A program made the translations under genes and the position numbers. Positions 16,590 through 25,800 of a stretch of 64,000 bases of DNA are shown here, in pieces. Position 1 is the stretch's first letter; each line of letters begins with the position of its first letter. The notes under the pieces are model-generated. The model did no database searches and was not told the DNA's origin. It saw only the letters and a list, made by a program, of their open reading frames with translations. Origin of the DNA: Arthrobacter sp. ISL-5 (GTDB taxonomy: Bacteria > Actinomycetota > Actinomycetes > Actinomycetales > Micrococcaceae); contig NZ_JAGGPM010000029.1 of the NCBI RefSeq assembly GCF_018613835.1, forward strand, positions 227,935-291,934, in the 5' to 3' direction.

Positions 16590-17611
16590 CTGAGGCGGAG
16601 CATGACCTTGCTGCTGCCGGAGGTTGGATCGGCCGAGACGCGCATGGCTTCCTCGGCCTGGTCGATGCCGAACTTGTGGGTGATGACCGGGGAGACGTCC
16701 AGGCCGTCGGCCATGGCGCGGAGGGCGTCGCCGATCTCGTCCACGAACCGGTAGGAGCCGATCCAGGTGATCTCCCGCGTCACCAGGTCACCCAGCGCCG
16801 CGGGAGCCGGGGTGCCGGGCAGGTTGCCCACCTGCACCAGGGTCCCGCCGCGGGCGGTGGCCCGGAGGACGCCGCCCAGCACTGCCGGGATGCCGGTGGC
16901 TTCGAACACCAGCTCCATGTCCTGCGGCAGCGCGCCGCCGCCGGAGACATTCAGGACCTCGTCGGCACCCATGGCTTTGGCGATCCGCAGCGATGCGTCG
17001 TTGATGTCCGTGGCGATGACGGTCCTCGCGCCGGCGTACTTGGCCGCCGCGATCACCAGCGAGCCGATGGGCCCGGCACCGTTGACCAGGATGTCCCGGC
17101 CGGCAAGCGAACCCGCCCGGCTGACGGCGTGCATGGCGACGGCGAGCGGTTCCGCGAGCGCCCCGTGCAGCGTGTCCACGCCGTCGGGCAGCGGGCGGAT
17201 CTGCGAAGCCCTGGCGAGCTTCCGCTCGCTGAATCCGCCGTCAGTGTGCGGATCGAAGGCCGCCGAGCCGAAGTACCTGATCTGCGGGTACAGGTTGGTC
17301 CTGCCCTTGAGGCGGTCCGGCATGATCCCGTCCCCCACCAGTTCCGCAGGGTGCACCGTAACCGGCTGCCCGACGTCGAGGTTTTCGACGCCGGCGCCCA
17401 ACTGGGCGATCCGGCCGGCCACCTCGTGGCCGAGGACCAGCGGCGCCTTCAGCGCCGCCGTCCCCGAGGCGCCGTGGCGCCAGTACGAAAGGTCAGAGCC
17501 GCAGATGCCGCCCCATTCGACGTCGAGCACCACCTCCCCCGACCCGGCTACGGGCTCGGGGCGGTCGTCGATGCGGAGGTCGTTGGCTCCGTGGACTACG
17601 ACGGCTTTCAT
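16577..17611 (-). CDS. Zinc-type alcohol dehydrogenase, L-idonate/L-gulonate 5-dehydrogenase-like
   Basis: A 344-residue medium-chain dehydrogenase. Catalytic-zinc residues are in GGICGSDLSYWRHG (Cys37, Asp40) and GHEVAG (about 61-66), the cofactor loop is VNGAGPIGSLVIAAAKYAG, and RYFGSAAFDPHTDGGFSE is typical of the IdnD/RspB group. All four structural-zinc cysteines of that group are missing: the lobe reads HPAELVGDGIMPDRLKGRTN. It probably oxidises L-gulonate or L-idonate at C5. ATG 17611 overlaps the MFS stop by 4 nt (ATGA), so it is coupled to the transporter. Confidence 0.85.
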   Translation of the reverse strand: MKAVVVHGANDLRIDDRPEPVAGSGEVVLDVEWGGICGSDLSYWRHGASGTAALKAPLVLGHEVAGRIAQLGAGVENLDVGQPVTVHPAELVGDGIMPDRLKGRTNLYPQIRYFGSAAFDPHTDGGFSERKLARASQIRPLPDGVDTLHGALAEPLAVAMHAVSRAGSLAGRDILVNGAGPIGSLVIAAAKYAGARTVIATDINDASLRIAKAMGADEVLNVSGGGALPQDMELVFEATGIPAVLGGVLRATARGGTLVQVGNLPGTPAPAALGDLVTREITWIGSYRFVDEIGDALRAMADGLDVSPVITHKFGIDQAEEAMRVSADPTSGSSKVMLRLSPTE

Positions 17612-19053
17612 ACCGCGTCTTCCAGGCGGACCATGTCGCGGCCGCGGACCTCGGGACCGACGGCGGCGGAGACCAGCGTGATGAGCGAGTAGCCCACCAG
17701 CATCGCGGCCAGCGGCCACCAGTGTCCGGTCACGGCCGTGAGCGTGGCGGCCAGCAGCGGGCCGATAGCGGTGGCGAGGATGCCGCCGATCTCCTTGGCC
17801 AGGGCCAGCTGGGTGAAGCGGGTGCGCGCTCCGAAGAACTCGGCCATGGTGACGCTTTCCATGGCGAAGAGGCTCAGCACGCCGAGGTTCAGGCCGACGA
17901 CGATGGCAACGGTGATCAACGTGGTGTTGCCGCTGGTGACCATGAGCATCATGGGAATGGAGAACAGGGCGGTGAGTGTGCTCAGGGCCAGGTAGAGGGG
18001 CCTGCGGCCGAAGCGGTCACCCAGGAGGCCCATGATGGGGATGGTGATGAAGCCCAGCAGCGAGCCGTAGACGATTGCCGTGGTGCCGACCGACTTGTCG
18101 ACCAGCAGGACGGTTGCCAGGTAGCCGATGAGGAAGGTCTGGATGAGCCCGGAGTTGCCGGCCTGGCCGAAGCGGAGGCCAAGGGCGATCAGGAAGGCCT
18201 TGCCCTTGCGCTGGTGCAGCGCGGCTTCGATGGTGCTGGTTCCGGCGAGGTCGGGAACCGCGGGGGTGGCAGGCTTGGCGGTGTCCTGCTGGGCGAGCTC
18301 CTGCTTGGCGATGTCCTGCTTGGCGATCTCTGCCTTGGACAGCGCCACGCCGTCCAGGACGTCTGCACGCTGCTCGAAGACCGGGCTTTCCTTGAGGGAG
18401 CGGCGGATCCAGACTGCGAAGATCATCAGCACGAAGCTGGCAAGGAACGGGATGCGCCAGCCCCAGCTGAGCAGCTGGTCCTCGGGGAGCACGCTGACCA
18501 GGATGGCCCAGAGGGCGGAGGCCGCGAGGGTTCCGGAGTTGGTGCCGAGGCAGACGAGCGAGGAGATCAGGCCGCGCCGGCGGACAGGAGCGTATTCCGC
18601 GAGCATCACCGTGGCGCCGGCGATTTCCGCGCCGGCTCCGAAGCCCTGGATCAGGCGCAGCGCCACCAGCAGGATCGGGGCCCAGATGCCGATCATTGCG
18701 TAGGTGGGCAGGACACCGATGAGGGTGGTGGACGCGCCCATGAGGGCGATGGTGATGAACAGGACCTTCTTGCGGCCGATCCTGTCGCCCATGCGGCCGA
18801 AGTAGACGGCGCCCACGAGGCGGGCAACATAGCCGACGCCGTAAGTCGCCATCGCGGCGATGAGGCCGATGACGGGGCTCACGTCGGGGAAGAAGATCTT
18901 GTTGAAGACGATGGCCGCGGCCAGGGAGTAGAGCTGGAAATCCATGAATTCCATGGCCGTTCCCAGCCAGCCGGACACGGCGACCTTGGCGAGGTCTCGG
19001 GTGGTCCTGGATTCCCGCTTGGTGGTAGTGGGCGGTGCGATGCTCTCGGTCAT
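17608..19053 (-). CDS. MFS transporter, metabolite:H+ symporter (MHS) family
   Basis: A 481-residue twelve-helix permease starting at ATG 19053 (SD AAGGAGC). The MHS pattern WLGTAMEFMDFQLYSLAAAI is in helix 1 and RLVGAVYFGRMGDRIGRKKV in the helix 2-3 loop, with RLIQGFGAGAEIAGA further on. Family members import shikimate, alpha-ketoglutarate, proline or sugar acids with protons. The central cytoplasmic loop has an unusual insert of AKQD-type repeats (SKAEIAKQDIAKQELAQQDT). It is the promoter-proximal gene of the sugar-acid operon, divergent from its GntR regulator. Confidence 0.9.
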   Translation of the reverse strand: MTESIAPPTTTKRESRTTRDLAKVAVSGWLGTAMEFMDFQLYSLAAAIVFNKIFFPDVSPVIGLIAAMATYGVGYVARLVGAVYFGRMGDRIGRKKVLFITIALMGASTTLIGVLPTYAMIGIWAPILLVALRLIQGFGAGAEIAGATVMLAEYAPVRRRGLISSLVCLGTNSGTLAASALWAILVSVLPEDQLLSWGWRIPFLASFVLMIFAVWIRRSLKESPVFEQRADVLDGVALSKAEIAKQDIAKQELAQQDTAKPATPAVPDLAGTSTIEAALHQRKGKAFLIALGLRFGQAGNSGLIQTFLIGYLATVLLVDKSVGTTAIVYGSLLGFITIPIMGLLGDRFGRRPLYLALSTLTALFSIPMMLMVTSGNTTLITVAIVVGLNLGVLSLFAMESVTMAEFFGARTRFTQLALAKEIGGILATAIGPLLAATLTAVTGHWWPLAAMLVGYSLITLVSAAVGPEVRGRDMVRLEDAV

Positions 19054-19167
19054 CTGTTGCTCCTTTGCAGGCGATGAAAAAGGAAGGTGGGGAGAGTTCT
19101 GCGGTGCGAAGGTGGCCGCCATCCTGGGTAGCGCATGAGACTGCGTTCCGGCGGCCTTCTTGCTACC

Positions 19168-19196
19168 ATACAAGCACTACCATTCTAGTTTGTCAA
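19168..19196 (-). promoter_or_regulatory. Promoter of the sugar-acid operon with repeated CTACCAT half-sites
   Basis: On minus, TTGACA (19196-19191) and TTGTAT (19173-19168) are exactly 17 bp apart. Two CTACCAT direct repeats (19163-19169 and 19177-19183, plus-strand reading) flank or overlap the -10 box and are candidate sites for the divergent GntR repressor. The region lies between the MFS start (19053) and the gntR start (19216). Confidence 0.65.
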
Positions 19197-19215
19197 CGAT
19201 GGCTAGACTGGATAC

Positions 19216-19947
19216 ATGACAATCGGCAAACCCGAAAAAGGACAGTCACCGCGGCTCTCGGTGCGCGACCAGACCTTGGAGACCCTCCGGCGTCGGATCA
19301 TTTCCCTGCAGCTCCCGCCGGGCGAGCCGCTGTCCGAAAACGAGCTTGCCCAGGAACTCGGCGTCAGCAGGACGCCGGTGCGCGAAAGCCTCATTCTGTT
19401 GCGGGAAGAGGGCCTGGTCCAGGTCTTTCCGCAGATCGGGTCGTTTGTTTCCCTGGTGGACCTGGGGCGCGTGTCTGAGGCGCAGTTTGTCCGCGAGGCC
19501 ATCGAATGCGCGTCCCTCGCGGACGTGGTGCTCGATGCGTCCGGGATAGCCGGCCTGCGGGATATCCTCGCGAGCCAGCGCGCCGCCGAGGCCAAGGGTG
19601 ACGTCGAGGAGTTTTTCCGGCTGGACGAAGACTTCCACCGCGAACTCCTTCGGCTGGCGGGGCACGAATCTGCCTGGACCGCCGTGAATTCAGCTAAAGC
19701 GCACCTGGACCGCGCCCGGCGATTGAGCCTGATTGATACGCGGCCCGTCTCCACCCTGATTGAACAGCACACGGCAGTGGTGGACGCGTTGGAAGCCAAC
19801 GACCTTGCGGACGCGGACAGCTCCCTCCGCGTCCACCTCCGCGGCGTGTTCGAGGACGTCAAACGCATTCAGGCGTCGTCGCCTGACCTGTTCTCGGACG
19901 GCACGGCGTCCCGCCCTGTCCGGCGGAGCATCGCGCGGCTTTCCTGA
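19216..19947 (+). CDS. GntR-family (FadR subfamily) regulator of the sugar-acid operon
   Basis: A 243-residue regulator. The winged helix covers about residues 18-82 (LSENELAQELGVSRTPVRES). The FCD domain has metal-ligand histidines in LDEDFHRELLRLAGHES, IEQHTAVVDALEAND and LRVHLRGVF. It is divergent from the MFS-dehydrogenase-manD-kdgK-uxuB-eda operon. FadR-type repressors of this kind (UxuR, GntR, LgoR relatives) bind sugar acids or their phosphates, so a pathway intermediate is the likely inducer. Confidence 0.9.
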   Translation: MTIGKPEKGQSPRLSVRDQTLETLRRRIISLQLPPGEPLSENELAQELGVSRTPVRESLILLREEGLVQVFPQIGSFVSLVDLGRVSEAQFVREAIECASLADVVLDASGIAGLRDILASQRAAEAKGDVEEFFRLDEDFHRELLRLAGHESAWTAVNSAKAHLDRARRLSLIDTRPVSTLIEQHTAVVDALEANDLADADSSLRVHLRGVFEDVKRIQASSPDLFSDGTASRPVRRSIARLS

Positions 19948-20005
19948 GGGGCTGCCACTCCTGGTGGCGCTATTCCTGCTTGACCCTATTCCTGCCCGAC
20001 CCTTT

Positions 20006-20551
20006 TCATGCCTGCTTGACCAGCGCTGCATCGATATCGATCTTGACTTTGTCGCTGACCAGGAAGCCGCCGGTCTCCAGCGCGGCGTTCCACGTCAGGC
20101 CGAACTCCTTGCGGCTGATCTCTGCCTCCGCGGAGCAACCGGCCCGGGTGGCACCGAACGGATCCACGGCCACCCCGGTGAACTCGACTTCAAGTTCCAC
20201 GGGCTTGGTGACGCCTCGGATGGTGAGGTCCCCCATCACTGTGTAGTCCTCGCCGTCACCCTCAATGCTCGTGGCCCGGAACGTCATCTCGGGAAACTGC
20301 TCAACGTCAAAGAAGTCGGCTCCGCGCACGTGGGCATCGCGGTTGGCGTCCCCCGAGTCGAAGCTGGCAGTCTTGACCGTGCCGTGCAGCGATGACGCCG
20401 CCAGCGAGTTGCCCACGTGGGCCTCGGCGGCAGCCTCGGTAAACCGCCCACGGACTTTGCTGATCCCGGCGTGCCGAACGGTAAAACCGATCTCGCTGTG
20501 GGACGTATCGAGGGTCCACGTGCCGGGAGTCAACCCTGCAGGAAGAGTCAT
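20006..20551 (-). CDS. YceI-family protein
   Basis: A 181-residue lipocalin-like beta-barrel. The N-terminus TWTLDTSHSEIGFTVRHAGI and later GDLTIRGVTKPVELEVEF and RKEFGLTWNAALETGGFLVS are the family signatures. YceI proteins bind long-chain polyprenoid or quinone-like lipids. There is no signal peptide, as usual in actinobacteria, so it is cytoplasmic. The start ATG at 20551 has an ideal SD (AAGGAGAT). It stands alone, between the GntR regulator and fdhA. Confidence 0.93.
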   Translation of the reverse strand: MTLPAGLTPGTWTLDTSHSEIGFTVRHAGISKVRGRFTEAAAEAHVGNSLAASSLHGTVKTASFDSGDANRDAHVRGADFFDVEQFPEMTFRATSIEGDGEDYTVMGDLTIRGVTKPVELEVEFTGVAVDPFGATRAGCSAEAEISRKEFGLTWNAALETGGFLVSDKVKIDIDAALVKQA

Positions 20552-20955
20552 GTCCGTATCTCCTTAAAGACGAAAAACCAGCCGAATGGTGCGATTTCAA
20601 CACTTGTTCTGCACGGTGGCGAAGTCAAGGATCAACATAAGACTGGGGCCCCGCAGGGCACTGCGCAGGTCCCCGCACGGCACCGCGCAGGCTCCCGCAA
20701 CCGGCCGTGGACCGCCCCTAAAGCGGCCGCAGGCCTCCAAACTCTTAGCCAATTTTCAGGAAACGTCCGTAGCCTTATTTATGGGTCCACCGCGATCCCC
20801 CATCCGTGATGGTCCTGCCGCTAGGAGCAGCCCCGTATTGCCATTAGGCAGTGCGGGGCTCTCTGTTTCCTGGACATTCGGTGTGGACATTCGGTGTTAG
20901 GGGCGGCAGCCCGGCGTGCGGACCGCCGCCCCCATCTATCCTTCGGGCTCCCTCC
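20552..20955. other. 404-bp gap between yceI and fdhA
   Basis: I see no gene. The gap holds short GGCACTGCGCAGGTCCC / GGCACCGCGCAGGCTCC near-repeats around 20657-20690, the hairpin at 20829-20860, and a tandem pair TGGACATTCGGTG at 20872-20897. Both flanking genes read on minus, so it should contain the fdhA terminator and the yceI promoter. Confidence 0.6.
20829..20860. terminator. Hairpin downstream of fdhA
   Basis: AGCCCCG pairs with CGGGGCT and an inner TGCC pairs with GGCA around an ATTA loop. On plus it is followed by CTCTGTTTCC. It lies about 95 bp past the fdhA stop. Confidence 0.5.
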
Positions 20956-22167
20956 TCAGCTCAGGTAGCCGTTGGGGTTCAGGACGTACTTGGTGGCCGC
21001 ACCGGCGTCGAACTCGGCGTAGCCCTTGGGAGCGTCGTCCAAGAGGATCGGCTTCGCGTTGACGTTCTTGGCGATGTGCACGCGGTCGTGCAGGATGGCC
21101 ATCATCAGTTTCCGGTTGTACTTCATCACCGGGCACTGCCCCGTAGTGAAGCTCAGCGACTTCGCCCAGCCCGTACCGAGGCTCAGGCTCAGCGACCCCT
21201 TCTTCGCGGCCTCGTCAATGCCGCCCGGGTCACCCGTCACGTAGAGGCCGGGAATGCCCAGCGCGCCGCCGGCAGCAGTGATGTCCATCAGAGAGTTCAG
21301 CACCGTGGCCGGGGCTTCCTTCGCACCCTGGCCGTGGCCCTTCGCCTCGAAGCCCACTGCGTCCACGGCGGAGTCCACCTCGGGAACTCCCAGGATCTGC
21401 TCGATCTGGTCCACCGGGCCGCCCTTAGTCAGGTCGACGGTTTCGCAGCCGAAGCTGCGGGCCTGCGCCAGCCGGTCGCTGTTCAGGTCGCCCACAATCA
21501 CGACGGCGGCACCCAGCAGATGTGCGCTGGTCGCCGCTGCGAGTCCAACAGGACCCGCGCCGGCGATGTACACCGTGGAGCCCACGCCCACGTTTGCGCT
21601 TACTGCCCCGTGATACCCGGTGGGGAAGATGTCCGACAGCATGGCCAGGTCCAGGATCTTCTCCATGGCCTGGTCCTTGTCCGGGAATTTGAGCAGGTTC
21701 CAGTCGGCGTACGGGACCAGCACGTAGTTGGCCTGGCCGCCCACCCAGCCGCCCATGTCCACGTATCCGTACGCGCTGCCCGGGCGGTCCGGGTTCACGT
21801 TGAGGCAGACGCCGGTCTTGCGTTCCTTGCAGTTCCGGCAGCGGCCGCAGGCGATGTTGAACGGCACCGAACAGATATCGCCCACCTTGATGAATTCAAC
21901 GCCCGGCCCCACTTCCACAACCTCACCGGTGATCTCGTGGCCCAGGACCAGATCCGGCGGAGCGGTAGTCCGGCCGCGCACCATGTGCTGGTCCGAGCCG
22001 CAGATGTTGGTGGCCACCGTCTTCAGAATTGCGCCGTGGGGAACCTGGCGCCCCACGTTGGCCGGATTGACGCCCGGCCCGTCCTTTAGTTCGAAACTTG
22101 GATAGTCAATGTCAATGACTTCCACCTTGCCGGGTGCCTTGTAGGCAACGGCTTTGTTCCCTTCCAT
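20956..22167 (-). CDS. fdhA: Formaldehyde dehydrogenase, glutathione-independent
   Basis: A 403-residue zinc-dependent dehydrogenase that oxidises formaldehyde to formate with bound NAD. The N-terminus KAVAYKAPGKVEVIDIDYP and the segment TNICGSDQHMVRGRTTAP with GHEITGEVV hold the catalytic-zinc ligands. The structural-zinc lobe FNIACGRCRNCKERKTGVC has four cysteines, and GAGPVGLAAATSAHLLGAA is the cofactor site. The long insert DMGGWVGGQANYVLVPYAD is characteristic of this subgroup. ATG has the SD AGGAGGAAAAG. The formate made could feed the FdhF-like enzymes encoded elsewhere in the window. Confidence 0.93.
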   Translation of the reverse strand: MEGNKAVAYKAPGKVEVIDIDYPSFELKDGPGVNPANVGRQVPHGAILKTVATNICGSDQHMVRGRTTAPPDLVLGHEITGEVVEVGPGVEFIKVGDICSVPFNIACGRCRNCKERKTGVCLNVNPDRPGSAYGYVDMGGWVGGQANYVLVPYADWNLLKFPDKDQAMEKILDLAMLSDIFPTGYHGAVSANVGVGSTVYIAGAGPVGLAAATSAHLLGAAVVIVGDLNSDRLAQARSFGCETVDLTKGGPVDQIEQILGVPEVDSAVDAVGFEAKGHGQGAKEAPATVLNSLMDITAAGGALGIPGLYVTGDPGGIDEAAKKGSLSLSLGTGWAKSLSFTTGQCPVMKYNRKLMMAILHDRVHIAKNVNAKPILLDDAPKGYAEFDAGAATKYVLNPNGYLS

Positions 22168-22443
22168 CTTTTCCTCCTGGCGTCACGGACCCTCCCCAAT
22201 GAAGGGTCGGCGGTGAAACATGAGCGATCTGATGCGCCCTCCCGGGCAGGTCCCGGCGGCAGGCTGGACGCCGTCGTCAGTGCCTGGACAATGGAGGGAT
22301 GAGGCCAGTCTAGGACTCCTCCGGAGGTGAGGTCTACCGAATAAATACGCAACACAATTGGGTCTTTTTGATTGCGCCGCACAGGCCTACGTTGGAACCA
22401 GCGCGTCGCCCATTCCGGGCGGCCTCAATCGCGGAGGAACTCC

Positions 22444-22728
22444 ATGAGCACGCACGTCGCAGACTGCAGCGTCACCAACTGCTCCTTCAACGACCACACC
22501 CATTGCAATGCCGAGGCCATCACGGTTGGCGGCACCACCGACCACGCGTCCTGCGCCACTTTCATTGACACGGGCATTCACGGCGGCCTGCCGAAGGTCC
22601 TGGCCAATGTCGGGGCCTGCCAGCGCTCGGAGTGCGTCCACAACGACCACCTGATGTGCAACGCCCCGGAAGTCCACGTGGGTCCGGGTCCTGACAACGC
22701 CGACTGCCTCACCTACGCGCACACGTAA
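22444..22728 (+). CDS. DUF1540 protein with two cysteine-rich repeats
   Basis: A 94-residue protein made of two copies of a DUF1540 unit. Copy one is CSVTNCSFNDHTHCNA and copy two is CQRSECVHNDHLMCNA. Each has a CxxxxCxxxxxxxCxA arrangement followed by a later cysteine (DHASCATF and NADCLTY), so each probably binds a metal. GGAGGAA precedes ATG 22444. The function of DUF1540 is unknown. It is divergent from fdhA. Confidence 0.9.
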   Translation: MSTHVADCSVTNCSFNDHTHCNAEAITVGGTTDHASCATFIDTGIHGGLPKVLANVGACQRSECVHNDHLMCNAPEVHVGPGPDNADCLTYAHT

Positions 22729-22863
22729 CCAACTCCTGCACCTAAACAACGCGGGAACCTTGGGTTCTTCATTGGCATAGCCTTCAATGTCATAGCCTCT
22801 TGCTAGATTCGAATCAGCGCACCGGGAACCGTCCCGGAGCGAGGCTGCCAATGGGGAGGCCCC

Positions 22864-25800
22864 ATGTTCCTGCTCGATCCTGTTACGCCGGGAGCACCCG
22901 CTGATCTGGTGTTCTCGGCGAGCGACCTTGTGGCCGCCAGCGAGTGCGAATACCGCACGCTCCGGATCCTCGACGAGAAGCTGGGCCGCTCCCCCAGGGC
23001 CGACTTTCCCGCCGACGAGATGCAGGCGCGCGCCGGCAAGCTGGGCGATCTCCACGAGCACAAGGTATTGGCGGGCCTCATCGCTGAGTACGGCGCCTGG
23101 GATGCCGCGCACGGCGCAGGCGTTTACTCCGTGGAGCGCGGAACCACCGACCGCACCGATCTGACGGGCAAGCACAATGAAACAGCTGCCGCGCTCCATG
23201 CCGGTGCCGACGTCGTATTCCAGGCCACCTTTTTCGACGGCGAATTCCTGGGCTATGCGGACTTCCTGATCAAGGAGGGCAGCGCCGCCGGGGAGGCCGC
23301 CGGCCGCTACGCCGTGTGGGACACCAAGCTCGCCCGGCATGCCAAGGTGGGCGCCCTGCTGCAGTTGGCCGCCTACGGTGACCAGCTGATCCAGCTCGGG
23401 CTCACCCCGGCGCCACGTGTCACCTTGGTTCTCGGCAACCTCGAACACAGCGTCCACTCGCTCGCCGATCTGCTGCCTGTGTACCGCGAGCGCCGAATCC
23501 GGTTCCGCGACCTGACCGCAGTCCACCGTGCCGCGGATACGCCAGTGCGGTGGCAGCAGCCAGGCGTCGGCCATTGCGGCAGGTGCGACTACTGCGCGGA
23601 GCAGGTGGCCCAACACCGTGACCTGCTGATGGTGGCGGGCATGACCTCCGTGCAGCGGAAGAAGCTCATCGCCGACGGCGTCACCACCATCGATGCCCTC
23701 GCTGAACTCCCCCTGGCACTGGCCACGGGATCAAGGCGCCGCCTGCGCGATCAGGCCAGGATGCAGACCGGCCGTGAGGATCCGGACGGTTCGCGCACCT
23801 TCATCAAGGACGGCGAGCAGCACACCGTTACCTACAAAGTGCTGGCAGACAACGCGCTGGCCAGCATCCCCGAACCCAGCGATGGTGACATCTTCTTCGA
23901 CTTCGAAGGCGATCCGCTGTGGCAGGATCCCGCCACAGGCCAATGGGGACTGGAATACCTCTTCGGCGTCATCGAAGCACCGCTGCCCGGAGACCCGCCC
24001 GGAGCCGAACCGGCGTTCCGGCCCTTCTGGGCACATTCCCGTGCGGGCGAGAGGCAGGCTTTCCTGGATTTCCTCGCCTACGTGGAGGAACGCCGGGCCA
24101 GGTATCCGGACATGCACGTCTACCACTACGCGCCCTACGAAAAGACGGCGCTTCGCAAGCTGTCGCTGACCCACGTCGCCGGTGAGGACATCGTGGACAG
24201 CTGGCTTCGCGAGGGGCTGCTCGTGGACCTGTACGCCAGGGTGAGGCACTCGCTGAGGATCTCCGAGGCCTCCTACTCCATCAAGAAACTCGAGCCGCTG
24301 TACATGGGCAGCAACCTGCGGTCCGGAGACGTCAAGGACGCCGGCGCCTCCGTGGTTGCCTATGCGGCGTATTGCACCGCGCGCGACGGCGGACCGGGAA
24401 CCCAGGCGGAGGCTGCCGCCATCCTCGCCTCCATCTCCGACTACAACGAGTACGACTGCCTCTCCACGCTGCGGCTCCGTGACTGGCTGCTGGAACTGCG
24501 CCGGCAGGCCCGGACGCCTGCGGTCCCGGCCGGTGGCGCTGAGCTGGCTGGCGCTGCCGCGGCTGGTGCTGTCGCGGCGCCTACTGCCGCGGCGCCTACT
24601 GCCGGCCAGGCGGACATTTCCTCGCCGGGGGCCAGTGCAATAGAACCCGACGCCGAGCCAACGGCCGAGGAGGAACGCCTGCGCGCATATCTGGACGCGG
24701 TCCCGGACACCCGGGAGCTGACAGCAGACGAGCAAGCCGTGGCCATGGTCGCGGCGGCCACGGGCTACCACCGCCGGGAGCGCAAGCAGTTCTGGTGGGA
24801 GCACTTCGACCGCCTCGAATCCGAGGTGGACAGATGGTCGGATCAGCGGAACGTCTTCATCGTCGAATCGGCTGACGTCCTGTCGGACTGGGCGCCGCCC
24901 ACCGCCCGTGCCCGCACGGAATCCAGGACTCTGCGGCTCACCGGCGTCATGAGCGAGGCCTCAGAGTTCCGTGCAGGCTCCACCTGGTTCCGCATGTTCG
25001 AGGATCCCCTGCCTGACGGCCTCGGAGACGTCGACGGCGGGCGCACGCCGCGGCCCTCGGCTCCCGGCATTGGGCTCCACCCCGTTGATGGCACACCGCA
25101 GGCCGGAACCGCCAGGGAGGCACTCTCGCGGGACGGGATCTTCGGCACACTGGTGGAGACCGTGGAGGACCATCCCGATCAGCCAGGCAAGACCGTCATC
25201 ACCATCACGGAGAAGTCTTCCGGACGCGTGCCCCCGTACTTCCAGCTGCCCATGGCGCTGGCCCCAGACCGGCCCATCCCCACCGCGAGCATTGAAGCGG
25301 CCCTGGCCGAACTCGCCCAGCTCGTCGGCGCCACACTCCCGTCGCTGCCCAAGCACGCCGGGCTCGACATCCTTCGCCGGGTGCCCCCGCGACTGACCGC
25401 GCTGCCAGCACTCCCGCCGGTGACGCACGATGCCTCCGGCTATGCCGACTACGCCTCCGCCATCACCGGTGCGCTGGAAGATCTGGACCGTTCCTACCTC
25501 GCCGTCCAGGGACCACCGGGCACCGGCAAGACGCACGTCGGCTCGCACGTCATCGCCCGCCTGGTGCGCGGCGGGTGGAAGGTAGGCGTCGTTGCCCAGT
25601 CGCACGCCGTCGTCGAAAACATGCTGTGCACCGCCATCGAGAAGGCCGGTGTGGATCCGCGGGTGGTGGCCAAGCGGCTGGCGCAACCGCACGATGTTCC
25701 CTGGCCCCATACCGCTGACGAAGACATCGTCCGCCTCCTGGACAGGCAGGGCGGCTGCCTGATTGGAGGGACGGCGTGGACCGTGACCGGCAAGTGCGTG

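Noticed and set aside
20851..22089. A 412-codon plus-strand frame antisense to fdhA
   Set aside because: fdhA has all zinc and cofactor motifs; the antisense frame has none.
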